From the NCBI RefSeq assembly GCF_001465875.1, contig NZ_LN901321.1:92549-156548 (forward strand): 64,000 nt of DNA. The letters run 5' to 3'. Below, one piece after another: positions 17,305 to 26,933 of the stretch (positions within the stretch are counted from its first letter, which is position 1; the number at the start of each line of letters is the position of its first letter). This stretch comes from Legionella saoudiensis. GTDB taxonomy: Bacteria; Pseudomonadota; Gammaproteobacteria; Legionellales; Legionellaceae. Both the position numbers and the translations under genes were made by a program. The notes below the pieces were generated by a model. The model was given only the letters and a program-made list of their open reading frames with translations, did not search any database and was not told where the DNA came from.

Positions 17305-18519
17305 ATGTCTATCGAAGTCAAAGTACCTGTGCTGCCTGAGTCGGTTGCTGATGCAACTGTTGCTGCTTGGCATAAAAAAGTAGGTGATAAAGTTACTCGT
17401 GATGAAAATATATTGGATCTGGAAACAGATAAAGTAGTTCTTGAGGTGCCAGCTCCTGCAGATGGCGTGCTCAGTGAAATTCTTTTCCAAACGGGTGACA
17501 CGGTAACTTCAGGTCAACTCCTGGCAAAAATCACCGAAGGTGCTGCAGCTCCTGCGGCTGCTGAGACTAGTTCTAAGCCAAGCGAAGAAAAGCCTGCCGC
17601 AAGCAGTGCAGAAGTAAGCGCTCATGAAGATAAATCAACTAGCCCCGTTGTACGTCGTATGATGGCAGAGCATGATTTACAACCTGGACAAATTCCAGGT
17701 AGCGGTAAAGATGGTCGCATTACAAAAGATGATGTTCTTTCTTATATTGAATCCAACCGCGGTAAAGCAGCTCCAGCTGCAAGCAAGCCAGCCCCTGCCC
17801 CAGTAGCTGCAATGGGCGCTCGTGAAGAACGTCGTGTACCGATGACTCGTTTAAGAGCAAAAATTGCTGAGCGTTTACTCGAAGCACAACATAATGCAGC
17901 AATGTTAACTACGTTCAACGAAGTTAACTTAAAAGCAGTAATGGATATGCGTGCTCAATATAAAGACAGTTTTGAGAAGAAGCATGGCGTTAAACTTGGA
18001 TTTATGTCTTTCTTCACTAAAGCAGTTGTTGAGTCATTAAAGCGTTTTCCCGCAGTAAATGCGTCTATTGATGGTCAAGATGTCGTCTATCATGGCTTTT
18101 ATGACATTGGTATTGCGGTATCAACCGAACGCGGATTAGTAGTTCCTGTGATTCGTGATGCAGATCAAATGAGTATGGCTGAAATTGAACTGGCAATTAA
18201 CGATGCTGCAAGCCGCGCTAGACAAGGTAAATTGTCTATGGAGGAAATGCAGGGTGGTACCTTCACTATTACCAATGGTGGAGTTTTCGGTTCATTATTG
18301 GCAACGCCAATTATTAATCCTCCACAAACTGGTATTCTTGGTATGCATAAAATCGAAGACCGACCTGTAGTTGAGAAAGGTGAGATTGTTATTCGACCAA
18401 TGATGTATGTCGCTTTATCTTATGACCATCGTTTAATTGATGGAAAAGATTCCGTACAGTTCTTAGTGAGTGTTAAAGAGTTATTGGAAGATCCTGCTCG
18501 TCTTTTACTTAATGTTTAA
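17305..18519 (+). CDS. sucB: 2-oxoglutarate dehydrogenase E2 component (dihydrolipoyl succinyltransferase)
   Basis: Core acyltransferase of the complex, 404 residues. One lipoyl domain (1-77) with Lys43 in [11 protein letters not shown], a Pro/Ala-rich linker, a peripheral-subunit-binding domain at about 112-147 ([20 protein letters not shown]), a second Ala/Pro linker, then the catalytic domain ending in SYDHRLIDG with His375 and Asp379. This single-lipoyl layout is standard for SucB. AGAAGG at about 17290-17295 supplies the ribosome site. It is directly downstream of sucA and followed by an intrinsic terminator before sucC. Confidence 0.97.
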   Translation: MSIEVKVPVLPESVADATVAAWHKKVGDKVTRDENILDLETDKVVLEVPAPADGVLSEILFQTGDTVTSGQLLAKITEGAAAPAAAETSSKPSEEKPAASSAEVSAHEDKSTSPVVRRMMAEHDLQPGQIPGSGKDGRITKDDVLSYIESNRGKAAPAASKPAPAPVAAMGAREERRVPMTRLRAKIAERLLEAQHNAAMLTTFNEVNLKAVMDMRAQYKDSFEKKHGVKLGFMSFFTKAVVESLKRFPAVNASIDGQDVVYHGFYDIGIAVSTERGLVVPVIRDADQMSMAEIELAINDAASRARQGKLSMEEMQGGTFTITNGGVFGSLLATPIINPPQTGILGMHKIEDRPVVEKGEIVIRPMMYVALSYDHRLIDGKDSVQFLVSVKELLEDPARLLLNV

Positions 18520-18533
18520 TAATCACAATTAAC

Positions 18534-18566
18534 AGCAAGCCCGTGTTCGCGGGTTTTGCTTTTTTA
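18534..18566 (+). terminator. intrinsic terminator/attenuator between sucB and sucC
   Basis: AGCAAGCCCG pairs with CGGGTTTTGCT (one bulge) and is followed by a run of T at 18561-18566. It ends only 15 bp before the sucC start, so it may let transcription of sucCD be set partly apart from sucAB. Confidence 0.7.
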
Positions 18567-18580
18567 TAAAGGTAATTGCA

Positions 18581-19741
18581 ATGAATTTACATGAATACCA
18601 AGCCAAACAATTATTTGCTAGCTATAACTTACCTGTACCCAATGGCCAGGTAGCTTACACCGTTGAAGATGCGCTTCAAGTTGCTTCTCAATTATCCACA
18701 AAGCGTTGGGTTGTTAAAGCGCAAGTGCATGCGGGTGGCCGCGGAAAAGCAGGTGGTGTTAAATTAGTTTCTGATCGTGATGAGTTAGCTGCTGCTGTTA
18801 AAGCCTTACTCGGAACTCGTCTGGTAACATATCAAACAGATGCACACGGACAACCTGTAAATGCAGTATTGATTGAAGAAACATGTGACATTGACCGTGA
18901 ATTATACCTTGGTGCTGTTGTTGATAGAGCAACGCGTCGTGTAGTAATTATGGCATCCACTGAAGGCGGTGTCGAAATTGAAAAAGTAGCTGAAGAAACT
19001 CCTGAGAAAATCTTCAAAGTGGTTGTGGATCCATTAGTAGGCGTTATGCCATTCCAAGCACGTGAAGCTGGATTTAAATTAGGTCTGAAAGATGAGCAAA
19101 TCAAGCAATTTACTCATTTGATGATGGGCTTGGGTAAAATGTTTGTTGAATGCGATTTAAGTTTATTAGAAATTAATCCTTTAGTTGTTACCAAAACAGG
19201 ACAGTTATTGTGTCTGGATGGAAAAATCAATATTGATGGCAACGCTTTATACCGCCAGCCAAAATTGAAAGGCATGCGCGATACGTCACAAGAAGATGAA
19301 CGTGAAAACCGTGCCAGCGACTGGGAGTTAAATTACATTCCTCTTGATGGTTCAATTGGTTGTATGGTTAATGGCGCAGGCTTGGCCATGGCGACTATGG
19401 ACGTAATTAAGCTGCATGGTGGTGAGCCAGCAAACTTCCTGGACGTAGGTGGTGGCGCAACCAAAGAGCGTGTTAGTGAAGCACTAAAAATTATTTTATC
19501 TGACGATAAAGTTAAAGGTATTTTAGTGAATATTTTCGGCGGTATTGTTCGTTGCGACCTCATTGCTGATGGTATTTTGGCGGCAGTAAAAGAAGTCGAT
19601 GTTAAGATCCCTGTGGTTGTTCGATTAGAAGGGAATAACGCTCAATTAGGTGCTGACATTTTAAATAAGAGTGATTTAAACGTAATTGCTGCAACCAGTT
19701 TAACTGATGCTGCGAAGAAAATTGTGGCAGCCGTTGCTTAA
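18581..19741 (+). CDS. sucC: succinyl-CoA synthetase beta subunit (ADP-forming)
   Basis: Nucleotide-binding subunit of succinyl-CoA synthetase, 386 residues, standard length. The N-terminus [20 protein letters not shown] and [17 protein letters not shown] are family hallmarks of the ATP-grasp domain; EINPLVVT and [11 protein letters not shown] mark the metal site and the C-terminal CoA-ligase-type fold. It makes ATP or GTP from succinyl-CoA in the TCA cycle together with SucD, encoded 71 bp downstream. A ribosome site AAAGG lies at about 18568-18572. Confidence 0.97.
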   Translation: MNLHEYQAKQLFASYNLPVPNGQVAYTVEDALQVASQLSTKRWVVKAQVHAGGRGKAGGVKLVSDRDELAAAVKALLGTRLVTYQTDAHGQPVNAVLIEETCDIDRELYLGAVVDRATRRVVIMASTEGGVEIEKVAEETPEKIFKVVVDPLVGVMPFQAREAGFKLGLKDEQIKQFTHLMMGLGKMFVECDLSLLEINPLVVTKTGQLLCLDGKINIDGNALYRQPKLKGMRDTSQEDERENRASDWELNYIPLDGSIGCMVNGAGLAMATMDVIKLHGGEPANFLDVGGGATKERVSEALKIILSDDKVKGILVNIFGGIVRCDLIADGILAAVKEVDVKIPVVVRLEGNNAQLGADILNKSDLNVIAATSLTDAAKKIVAAVA

Positions 19742-19765
19742 TTAATTGATTGCTATAGAGCGATT

Positions 19766-19788
19766 GCTTGCAGTTTGAATCTGCAAGC
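19766..19788 (+). other. sucC-sucD intercistronic stem-loop
   Basis: GCTTGCAG (19766-19773) pairs with CTGCAAGC (19781-19788) around a seven-base loop. No T-run follows, so it is more likely a stability or processing element than a terminator. Confidence 0.55.
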
Positions 19789-19812
19789 TTAAACTAAATT
19801 TCGAGGTCAACA

Positions 19813-20688
19813 ATGAGTGTATTAGTTAATAAAGAAACCAAGGTACTGTGTCAGGGATTTACTGGCAAGCAAGGAACTTACCATTCAGAACAAGCGATTG
19901 CGTATGGAACGCGTATGGTTGGTGGGGTAACTCCAGGTAAAGGTGGGCAAACGCATTTAGGTTTACCTGTATTTAATACTATGCGTGATGCGGTAGAGGC
20001 AACTCATGCTGATGCAACAGTGATTTACGTTCCAGCACCATTTTGCAAGGACTCCATTATTGAAGCTGCGGATGCAGGAATTAAATTAATTGTTTGTATT
20101 ACTGAAGGTGTCCCTGTTCTGGATATGTTGGATGTTAAAGTTTACTTAGAGAACAATACTGATGCTCGTTTAATTGGACCAAACTGCCCAGGAATTATTA
20201 CTCCAGGCGAATGTAAAATTGGAATTATGCCTGGTTCAATTCATCTACCAGGTAAAGTAGGTATTGTTTCGCGTTCAGGTACTTTAACTTATGAAGCCGT
20301 AAAACAAACTACAGATAAAGGATTTGGACAAAGTACTTGTATTGGTATAGGTGGTGACCCCATTCCAGGAACTAACTTTATTGATGCATTAGCTTTATTT
20401 GAAAAAGATCCTCAAACTGAAGCTATTATTATGGTTGGTGAAATTGGTGGTTCTGCAGAAGAAGAAGCTGCTGAATACATTAAATCTCATGTAAGTAAAC
20501 CGGTTGTATCTTACATTGCCGGTGTTACTGCTCCTGCGGGCAAGCGCATGGGGCATGCTGGCGCAATTATTTCTGGTGGTAAGGGTACTGCTGCTGAGAA
20601 ATTCGCTGCTTTAGAAGCTGCTGGCGTAAGAACAGTACGTTCTCCTGCTGATTTAGGCGATGCTATAGCAGAAGTAACTGGCTGGTAG
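19813..20688 (+). CDS. sucD: succinyl-CoA synthetase alpha subunit
   Basis: CoA-binding and phospho-carrier subunit, 291 residues. The CoA-binding Rossmann part has [15 protein letters not shown] (16-30), the active-site region has GPNCPGII, and the phosphorylated histidine is His248 in [10 protein letters not shown]. The C-terminus [10 protein letters not shown] is typical. It pairs with SucC immediately upstream. CGAGG at 19802-19806 serves as ribosome site. A short hairpin (20713-20736) follows before pdxH. Confidence 0.97.
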   Translation: MSVLVNKETKVLCQGFTGKQGTYHSEQAIAYGTRMVGGVTPGKGGQTHLGLPVFNTMRDAVEATHADATVIYVPAPFCKDSIIEAADAGIKLIVCITEGVPVLDMLDVKVYLENNTDARLIGPNCPGIITPGECKIGIMPGSIHLPGKVGIVSRSGTLTYEAVKQTTDKGFGQSTCIGIGGDPIPGTNFIDALALFEKDPQTEAIIMVGEIGGSAEEEAAEYIKSHVSKPVVSYIAGVTAPAGKRMGHAGAIISGGKGTAAEKFAALEAAGVRTVRSPADLGDAIAEVTGW

Positions 20689-20712
20689 TACCGCCGTTAC
20701 TGCCACGACGTG

Positions 20713-20736
20713 TAGGTTGGGCCAGGGGTCCAACCT
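20713..20736. repeat. short hairpin with AGGTTGG arms
   Basis: AGGTTGG and CCAACCT flank a loop around GCCAGGGGT between sucD and pdxH. The arm sequence resembles the outer arms of dispersed TAGGTTGGG-type intergenic hairpins of many gammaproteobacteria. It may end sucD transcripts, but no T-run follows. Confidence 0.45.
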
Positions 20737-20797
20737 GCATTATAACCATCATCCTTAAATTTAGGCTGAATGGCGCTATTCAAATGGATGTAACCCC

Positions 20798-21445
20798 ATG
20801 ACTAATTTTCGAAGTATTGCTGACATAAGACGTGATTATGGCGAATTAAAGCTAGAAGATCAGGAAATTCCCCAGGAGCCGACTGAACAATTTCACTTAT
20901 GGTTCACTGATGTTTTAAAAAATGAAACCAATGATCCTACCGCAGTGGTACTTTCTACTGTAGATGGCAATGGCCTTCCTGATTCCCGAGTTGTTTTATT
21001 AAAAGGTTTGGAAGGTGGAAATTATATTTTTTACACCAATTATCAAAGCAACAAAGCCATGCAATTGCAAAAGACACCTTATGCAGCCCTTAATTTTTAT
21101 TGGCCACAAATGGCAAGACAAGTTCGCATTCGTGGCAAAGTGCAGAAGGTAAGTCCAGAGCAGTCTGATGCCTATTTTTCCTCCAGACCTGTAAAAAGTC
21201 AATTTAGTGCGATCGCATCCCCGCAAAGCCATGAAATTTCCAGCAGGGAAATGTTAGAAAAAGCCCTAAACGATTTGATCCAACAGCATGGCCAAAAGCC
21301 CATAATTCGACCCGAATATTGGGGCGGATATATGGTTATCCCTGATGAAATTGAGTTCTGGCAAGGAAGAGATAATCGCCTGCACGATCGAATTCATTAT
21401 TACCGGCAAGAGGGCAACTGGCTACATCACCGCCTGGCACCCTAA
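20798..21445 (+). CDS. pdxH: pyridoxamine 5'-phosphate oxidase
   Basis: FMN enzyme converting pyridoxine or pyridoxamine 5'-phosphate to pyridoxal 5'-phosphate, 215 residues. The N-terminal [42 protein letters not shown], the block [36 protein letters not shown] and the terminal [21 protein letters not shown] are all canonical. The ending LAP is intact. It lies 109 bp after sucD, perhaps with its own promoter. High confidence. Confidence 0.97.
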   Translation: MTNFRSIADIRRDYGELKLEDQEIPQEPTEQFHLWFTDVLKNETNDPTAVVLSTVDGNGLPDSRVVLLKGLEGGNYIFYTNYQSNKAMQLQKTPYAALNFYWPQMARQVRIRGKVQKVSPEQSDAYFSSRPVKSQFSAIASPQSHEISSREMLEKALNDLIQQHGQKPIIRPEYWGGYMVIPDEIEFWQGRDNRLHDRIHYYRQEGNWLHHRLAP

Positions 21446-21923
21446 CGGCAAAATTTGCCGGCAACACATTGATGCAATGATACTTACTGAAGAGAAACTT
21501 CTCCCAGGGCTTTTCCGCATTCAACAGCCTACACCATTCCAATTCCTTTCACATGAGGGGACTCCTCCCTAGAAAGGGATCTAGTTGTAAGCAACTAGAC
21601 TATGACAAGAAAAATCACATACTATTCAATAAGTTAAAAAAATAAATTTTCTAAAATAAAAAGTTGGCCCAGTAATTGCATCTATATATATAGAAATCGT
21701 AAACTGATAAGGACCATGATTTTTGAAGAAATTGTCAAAAATGAGTAAAGGTTTCTAATTTGGCTGTTAGCAGTATTTTAAAGTCGTAAAATTGCTTTAA
21801 GTGCAGAAATTATCGGCATGAGAGATAAAAAATTGCACATAGCTTTAATTATAATACAACTTGGAGTATCACAGTTGAGCTTGGGAAAATACATACAGGA
21901 TACATAAAATTGAGGGTACAATC
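21446..21923. other. pdxH-letE intergenic region
   Basis: No convincing gene is visible in these 478 bp. A perfect 7-bp hairpin CTAGTTG/CAACTAG (21581-21598) lies 136 bp after pdxH. The remainder is very AT-rich and presumably holds the promoter and leader of the LetE-like gene. I found no tRNA or recognisable small RNA, but a small regulatory RNA cannot be excluded by eye. Confidence 0.5.
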
Positions 21924-22298
21924 ATGAACGACATTACTGCCTTACTACCACACATTAAATTACGTTTTAACATCGATCATCCAAGCTACGAAGAGAGCTA
22001 TGCCTTAGGATATGATTGTGCGTTAGCTTATGCAGCTGAAGAAGATAATCCTTTTCCAAAAGGATCTAAAGAAGCTGAGCATTGGTTAGAAGGATGGTGG
22101 GATGCGTTATCTGGTGATGAGCCTTTATTCGATATCAGTGCTTATTCACAAGAAGAAACCTCTTTAGCGCCAGAAACGGCTGCGAATGATCAGCAATATT
22201 GCCAAAAGCATAGTTTCCTATCCTTGGTAATTGAAATTAGTGGAGCAATAGCCGCTTCAGCATTTGTTGGATATCAATTATTTGAGTTGGTAGCCTAG
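21924..22298 (+). CDS. letE: LetE-like transmission trait enhancer protein
   Basis: A 124-residue protein that I identify with LetE of Legionella on size, position after the suc genes and pdxH, and composition; this rests on my recollection of the Legionella gene order. LetE is linked genetically to expression of transmission traits in stationary phase. Residues 21-60 (SYEESYALGYDCALAYAAEE, then NPFPKG and HWLEGWWDAL) follow the pattern of ribosome modulation factor: a GY-x2-A turn, a P-F/Y, and W-L-x-G-W-x2-A. The C-terminus has a hydrophobic helix (about 101-121), possibly a membrane anchor. A stem-loop overlaps its stop codon. Confidence 0.65.
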   Translation: MNDITALLPHIKLRFNIDHPSYEESYALGYDCALAYAAEEDNPFPKGSKEAEHWLEGWWDALSGDEPLFDISAYSQEETSLAPETAANDQQYCQKHSFLSLVIEISGAIAASAFVGYQLFELVA

Positions 22299-22307
22299 TC
22301 AGGCTAC
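22290..22307 (+). terminator. stem-loop overlapping the letE stop codon
   Basis: GTAGCCT (22290-22296) and AGGCTAC (22301-22307) form a perfect 7-bp stem with the loop AGTC. The stop codon TAG lies inside the hairpin. There is no strong T-run, so efficient termination is doubtful. Confidence 0.4.
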
Positions 22308-22379
22308 TTACTCAGCGAGCGCTGTTCATGAGCGGTAGAGTTGGTTATAATTTGCCTTTTACCGGATCAAAACACGCTG

Positions 22380-22769
22380 ATGAATGCACTCGACAATGCC
22401 ATAAAAGAAGCGCTTATTTCTGCTGGAACATCAAAAGAAGCAAATAAAGCCTACCTAGAATTTATTAAAGCCAACTTTATTATCCCAGTAGAGAAACATA
22501 GCGAAGGGGAAGAACCACGAGTCTTATTTCTCCAGGAGGGAAATGAGCTATTTCTTCCTGTATTTACTGAGATGACATATCTTGATGCTTGGGCTGTAGA
22601 GATTGCAACGGAAATTGATCTACTTAAACTATCAGGTGTTGATTTGCTCAAAGGTTTAGGAGAGCAGGTTACCGTGTGTTTAAATATTGGTAGTGAAATT
22701 TATAAAGAGTTTAATCCTTCCGAAATTGCAAGAATGCGCTCTATGGTATTGAAGTTTTTTAAAAATTAG
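22380..22769 (+). CDS. SseB-like hypothetical protein
   Basis: 129 residues from the ATG at 22380. The opening MNALDNAIKEALISAG, then NFIIPVEKH, RVLFLQEGNELFLPVFTE and TYLDAW follow the N-terminal SseB domain pattern (hydrophobic strand, acidic turn, and a short helix). There is no signal or membrane segment. The frame stays open to a TTG at 22341, but that extension (VIICLLPDQNTL) looks non-native. The ribosome site before the ATG is weak, so the start is uncertain. Function of SseB-domain proteins outside enterobacteria is not established. It is 81 bp downstream of the LetE-like gene. Confidence 0.65.
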   Translation: MNALDNAIKEALISAGTSKEANKAYLEFIKANFIIPVEKHSEGEEPRVLFLQEGNELFLPVFTEMTYLDAWAVEIATEIDLLKLSGVDLLKGLGEQVTVCLNIGSEIYKEFNPSEIARMRSMVLKFFKN

Positions 22770-23307
22770 CAAGTGTCCCTTATCTTTACCCCTGTAGGAT
22801 GCCCATGGTACTACTACTTAAGCTCCAAGCAGGAAGTGTAGGCTGGTGCTGTGCATCGCGAAGCCCAGCATGGATGGGGCATTGAGCCTGGGCGCTGGGC
22901 TTCGTTGCACTCAGCACCAGCCTACAAAATCCCTTAAGTAAGTGCCATTAGGCTACAGCCAATGCCCTTTCTTTCGTGCTGTTCTATCCTCAGGAATGGC
23001 TTAAGGTTTCTCTGAAATTACCAATCACAACAATGTTGAAATAAATGCCAGCAGCAGTATAATCCTAGGATAATTTCAGTTATTCTGAGAGGAAAAATGC
23101 CGATTCCTCTGTAGTTTTAGCTACAGAAATTGGTGGCTTTGTTCAACTCAATAATCTAGTAACGACATTGTTGAATGTATGGATTTAGAACAAGTTACTA
23201 TGAATCAGGTAAATAGGAGTTTTGTTTTTGGAGTATCTAGCCCAGCAATAATTCTTTGCTTATGCTTATAAAACAAGGCGAATTAGGGCTTTATTGAGTA
23301 GAGATTT
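22770..23307. other. intergenic region with a long hairpin element
   Basis: These 538 bp contain no convincing gene. The main content is the hairpin element at 22837-22926. The remainder includes short AT-rich stretches that presumably provide the promoter of the MFS gene at 23308. Confidence 0.6.
22837..22926. repeat. 90-bp long-stem hairpin element (TGTAGGCTGGTGCT arms)
   Basis: The outer arms TGTAGGCTGGTGCT (22837-22850) and AGCACCAGCCTACA (22913-22926) are perfect 14-bp inverted repeats. Inside them GCGAAGCCCAGC (22858-22869) and GCTGGGCTTCGT (22894-22905) pair again. The design is that of a dispersed non-autonomous palindromic element. It has no coding capacity. Its copy number in the genome cannot be judged here. 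Confidence 0.75.
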
Positions 23308-24603
23308 ATGAATAAAATGCATAATGCTAAAGTAGAAATCTATAATCGCAAGAGTTATCTAGGAGTTGCTTGGTTAGTTTGGGGTTTAGCTGCTGCTTTT
23401 TATTTTTCCGATTACATGGCGCGTGTTGCTCCAGGGGTTATGCACCGCTACCTACAAATGGATTTTGGAATAAATGAGGCTGGCTTTGGGATTTTAACCG
23501 CTTCGTTCTATATTCCTTATATTCTCATGCAAATTCCAGTGGGTCTTACTGTTGACCGTCTAAGTATTCGTGGATTATTAACCGTAATGTCTCTAGTTAC
23601 TGCCTTTGGTTGCTGTGTTTTTGGCCTAGCTGATGGACTACTTATGGCATCAGTAGGACGAATGCTAATTGGTTTTAGCGCGGCATTTGCTTTTGTTTGT
23701 TCATTACGATTAGCAACTTCATGGTTCCCACCCACTATGTTGGGATTATTAGCTGGTTTGACTCAATCTTTGGGAATGTTAGGGGCTGCAGCAGGGGAAG
23801 CTCCAGTATCCTTTTTAGTAAGTAACGTAGGTTGGCGTCACAGTATGCTTATTATTGCCTTCTTATTTATTGCTCTGGCTGGTCTTCTTTATCAATTCGT
23901 GCAAGATACTCCGGCGGGACACCGCAGTGACGCCCATTCAGTTAATCGAATAAGTATTTTGCAAAGCTTAAAAATTATTTTATCCTGCCGCCAAACCTGG
24001 TTTAATGCATTATATGCCGGGTTTTTATTTGGACCTACAGCAGTAATCGGTGAGTCAATTGGACCTGCTTATTTGCAATTTGGTCATGGCTTAGGGGCTC
24101 ATGCTGCAGCTTTTGCTACAGGTCTGATTTTTATTGGCTGGGGGATTAGTGGTCCTCTTTCTGGTTGGCTGTCTGATAAAATGGGCCGCCGTAAACCGCT
24201 AATGATTATTTCTGCCTTATGCGGAATAGTTTTGACTTCTATCTATGTTTACAGCCCCTCTTTAAGCCAGAATTACGCGTATTTTATCTTTTTCCTTTTC
24301 GGTTTGACTAATACTGGGGTTGCTATTGCTTACGCAGTATCCACAGAAATTCATCATCGTAATGTAATTGGTACTTCGATTGCCTTTACAAATATGATCT
24401 CTATTTTTGTCGGTGCATCCTTACAGCCCTTGGTAGGACGTTTAGTGGATATGGTATCAGGTGTTCGTGCCTATAACGTAGAAACCCTCTTGTTGTCTGA
24501 TTTTCAAGCGGGTTTAAAAATATTACCTCTATGTTCTTTAATCGCGCTCATCTTAGCGCTACTGGTCAAAGAAACCTATTGTAAGCCTATGGAGCACGCT
24601 TAA
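23308..24603 (+). CDS. MFS transporter
   Basis: Twelve-helix major facilitator superfamily permease, 431 residues. After a short cytoplasmic N-terminus the first helix LVWGLAAAFYFSDYMARVAPGV is followed by the family signature near PVGLTVDRLSIRGLL and LIGFSAAFAFV; the second half repeats the loop motif as GWLSDKMGRRKPLMI. The overall pattern suggests the sugar/organic-acid anion:cation symporter group, but the substrate cannot be deduced. It stands alone with its own leader and ends in the hairpin at 24617-24642. Inner-membrane protein. Confidence 0.9.
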   Translation: MNKMHNAKVEIYNRKSYLGVAWLVWGLAAAFYFSDYMARVAPGVMHRYLQMDFGINEAGFGILTASFYIPYILMQIPVGLTVDRLSIRGLLTVMSLVTAFGCCVFGLADGLLMASVGRMLIGFSAAFAFVCSLRLATSWFPPTMLGLLAGLTQSLGMLGAAAGEAPVSFLVSNVGWRHSMLIIAFLFIALAGLLYQFVQDTPAGHRSDAHSVNRISILQSLKIILSCRQTWFNALYAGFLFGPTAVIGESIGPAYLQFGHGLGAHAAAFATGLIFIGWGISGPLSGWLSDKMGRRKPLMIISALCGIVLTSIYVYSPSLSQNYAYFIFFLFGLTNTGVAIAYAVSTEIHHRNVIGTSIAFTNMISIFVGASLQPLVGRLVDMVSGVRAYNVETLLLSDFQAGLKILPLCSLIALILALLVKETYCKPMEHA

Positions 24604-24616
24604 TCTCCAATTCATA

Positions 24617-24642
24617 AGCCTGGTTGTTTGCAAACCAGGCTT
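24617..24642. terminator. gene-end hairpin of the CCTGGTTG family (copy 2)
   Basis: AAGCCTGGTT pairs with AACCAGGCTT around the loop GTTTGCA, followed by TTCTTTAAT. This copy is the most terminator-like of the family, about 15 bp after the MFS stop codon. Confidence 0.65.
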
Positions 24643-24810
24643 TCTTTAATGTCAAAAATCAAGAACAGATCCGGGTTGTAAACTACCCAGCTTCGTTACT
24701 TCTTAGGGTTCTATTTTATTCTTTATTTTCAACCACTAGTTTGTCGCACAATAAGACTATTTACTGTTATACTCTAGGCTGTAATTCGAATTACTAACAT
24801 GGAGAGCACA

Positions 24811-26274
24811 ATGAAAAAATTGGCAGGATTAATAATTATCCTGGCCGCTTTGGTTTTAGGCGGATATTATGGTATGGGCGTTCTAACTGAAAAAGCGATT
24901 AGAAACAATATTGAAGTAATTGACCAATCGAATGGGTTGCGAGCAGAAATCAAGCAATATAATCGAGGTTGGTTTAGCTCAGAAGCTCAGATCCAATGGC
25001 AGCTACATATTCCTGAACACGTAGTAGACACAAATGGGACTACGCAAACTGTTCCTGCACAAGATTATTCAATGGAAATGCCTTTAACGATTCATCATGG
25101 TCCCGTTATTTTTGCTAATAACTCAGTACGATTTGGACTTGGATATGCTGAGGCAGTGTTTCCATTCCCGAAACAATATGCGGATCAATTTAATGCCAAT
25201 TTCACGGCAGAATCAACTAAACCACAATTAGATTTAAGTATCTTTGTAAATTATTTTAATCAAAGCACATTGGATTTTCACGTTCCTACGTTTAATTTAG
25301 TTTCCAAAGAGGGTGGTCGTGTTAACTGGTTGGGATTAAATGCGACAACAAAAATATCCCCAGGAATGAAAAAAATTGATGGTACTGTAGTTGTCGATGG
25401 TGTTCGTCTGACTAAAGATGATGCTCAAGTTGATTTAGGTAAAGTATCTAGTGATTATGACTTACATGAAACAAATTCTGGCTTGTATTTAGGTGATGCG
25501 AATTTTAACTTGCCTGCATTTAATATTCAGGTTAAAGGACAAAAAATATTCGAAATTGCTGATTTATTCTTTAAATCAAAAAGTGATATTGAGCAGCATT
25601 TATTTAATACAAGTTTTACCATGACGATTAAGTCAATTTTAGCGAATGCGAAAAATTATGGTCCAGGTGAGCTTGAAATTTCTGTAAGGAATCTTGATGC
25701 AGATGTATTGGCAAAAATTAATCAGCAAGCCAATGCAATGCAAAATGGTACCGAAGAACAGCGTCAACAAGCAATGATTGCCTTGCTTCCTGAACTGCCT
25801 AAATTATTCAACAAAGGTGCTGAACTTGAGATTTCTAAACTCAACTTCAAGATGCCGGAGGGGACAATTAATGGTACTTTGCTTCTTTCCTTGCCTAAGG
25901 ATGAAAATGCTAATCCATTTGAATTAATCCAAAAAATTCGTGGTAATGCTAAATTGAGCGTTCCTGCTGCTACAGTAAGAGAGCTAATGAAGCAGGCAGT
26001 AGCTCAGCAAATGGCAAAACAACCTAATGCTCAGCCATCAGTTGCTAAACAGTTAGGCGCTCAACCAACTACTACGCAACCAGGTCAAGCGGCAACACCA
26101 CAGCCAGCTCAACCTGCATCAGTGGATCAGCAAGTTGAACAACAGTTAAATACGTTAAAACAAGCTGGTTTAATTGTTGAAAAAGGCACTGATTATTTCA
26201 TTGAAGTAACTTTAGAACAGGGCAAATTTATTGTTAATGGTAAGCCCTTTAATGAATCAATGTTAAAGTTTTAA
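24811..26274 (+). CDS. YdgA/DUF945-family protein
   Basis: A 487-residue envelope protein. From the ATG at 24811 it starts MKKLAGLIIILAALVLGGYY, an uncleaved signal anchor, followed by a tract like that of YdgA/DUF945 proteins (NRGWFSSEAQIQWQL, MEMPLTIHHGPVIF, then many beta strands). A Gln/Pro-rich, low-complexity stretch lies near residues 405-445 before a final VEKGTDYFIEVTLEQGKF. The ATG at 24799 is less likely because GGAGAG at 24801-24806 is then inside the gene, whereas it is well placed for 24811. Function unknown; probably periplasmic and membrane-attached. It ends in a strong terminator. Confidence 0.82.
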   Translation: MKKLAGLIIILAALVLGGYYGMGVLTEKAIRNNIEVIDQSNGLRAEIKQYNRGWFSSEAQIQWQLHIPEHVVDTNGTTQTVPAQDYSMEMPLTIHHGPVIFANNSVRFGLGYAEAVFPFPKQYADQFNANFTAESTKPQLDLSIFVNYFNQSTLDFHVPTFNLVSKEGGRVNWLGLNATTKISPGMKKIDGTVVVDGVRLTKDDAQVDLGKVSSDYDLHETNSGLYLGDANFNLPAFNIQVKGQKIFEIADLFFKSKSDIEQHLFNTSFTMTIKSILANAKNYGPGELEISVRNLDADVLAKINQQANAMQNGTEEQRQQAMIALLPELPKLFNKGAELEISKLNFKMPEGTINGTLLLSLPKDENANPFELIQKIRGNAKLSVPAATVRELMKQAVAQQMAKQPNAQPSVAKQLGAQPTTTQPGQAATPQPAQPASVDQQVEQQLNTLKQAGLIVEKGTDYFIEVTLEQGKFIVNGKPFNESMLKF

Positions 26275-26292
26275 TTTGAATTCATTTTGTCA

Positions 26293-26334
26293 AAAGAGGG
26301 GAAATTGTCACTTCAATTTCCCCTCTTTATTTTT
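26293..26334 (+). terminator. intrinsic terminator after the YdgA-like gene
   Basis: AAAGAGGGGAAATT (26293-26306) pairs perfectly with AATTTCCCCTCTTT (26315-26328), followed by ATTTTT. A 14-bp stem, an 8-base loop and a T-run make this a convincing rho-independent terminator. Confidence 0.88.
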
Positions 26335-26514
26335 AAACGAGTCACTAGATGCCCCGCGTTTTAAAGCTCCCTTATCTATTACAATGAGTTTAGGATATTA
26401 AGAGCCAAAGGATTCGTATTCTATATTGATTTAACGTAGTTTTTTCAATTCGACCCTTGTCTGACAGGGTTTGATTCGGTAATATACTGTTTTTAAAAGG
26501 AGGAGCTAATAATA

Positions 26515-26796
26515 ATGACAACAATCAGTAATGAAGTAGTGGATAACACCGCTTCACTAGCCGAGAGCGTAACACATTCAGTACAAAAATATTTTTCAGA
26601 GCTTAAGGGAACTGATCCTGTTGACTTATACCAGTTTGTACTTGAAGAAATTGAGACACCTTTATTTCGAGCAGTAATGGAACACTGTAAGTACAATCAG
26701 TCACGAGCTGCAATTATGCTGGGAATTAGTCGTGGAACATTAAGAACTAAGTTACGACGTTATTTTGACGACAAATATGTTGGTACGCGTGATTAA
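26515..26796 (+). CDS. fis: Fis-family DNA-binding protein
   Basis: Nucleoid-associated regulator of 93 residues. The C-terminal helix-turn-helix is QSRAAIMLGISRGTLRTKLRRYF, very close to Fis, and the core DLYQFVLEEIETPLFRAVME matches the dimerisation helices. AAGGAGGAG at 26498-26506 is a strong ribosome site. In Legionella several Fis paralogues exist, so the suffix cannot be set. It is not next to dusB as in enterobacteria but monocistronic, ending in the terminator at 26807-26846. Possible targets include AT-rich regions of this window, which is inference only. Confidence 0.92.
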   Translation: MTTISNEVVDNTASLAESVTHSVQKYFSELKGTDPVDLYQFVLEEIETPLFRAVMEHCKYNQSRAAIMLGISRGTLRTKLRRYFDDKYVGTRD

Positions 26797-26806
26797 TTGC
26801 GCAAGA

Positions 26807-26846
26807 GCAAATGAAAAAGGGAGCTGAGGCTCCCTTTTTCATTTGC
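26807..26846 (+). terminator. strong intrinsic terminator after fis
   Basis: An 18-bp perfect stem (26807-26824 with 26829-26846; arms contain AAAAAGGGAGC and GCTCCCTTTTT) with a TGAG tetraloop. The internal A and T tracts allow termination on either strand. It follows the fis stop codon by 10 bp. Confidence 0.88.
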
Positions 26847-26933
26847 TAAGTTTAGTGGCTTGTTGCTTGCAAGCGAGATAATTGTACACATTCACGCTGT
26901 ATGTATTCTATTAAAATTAAATAAAAAACTGCT

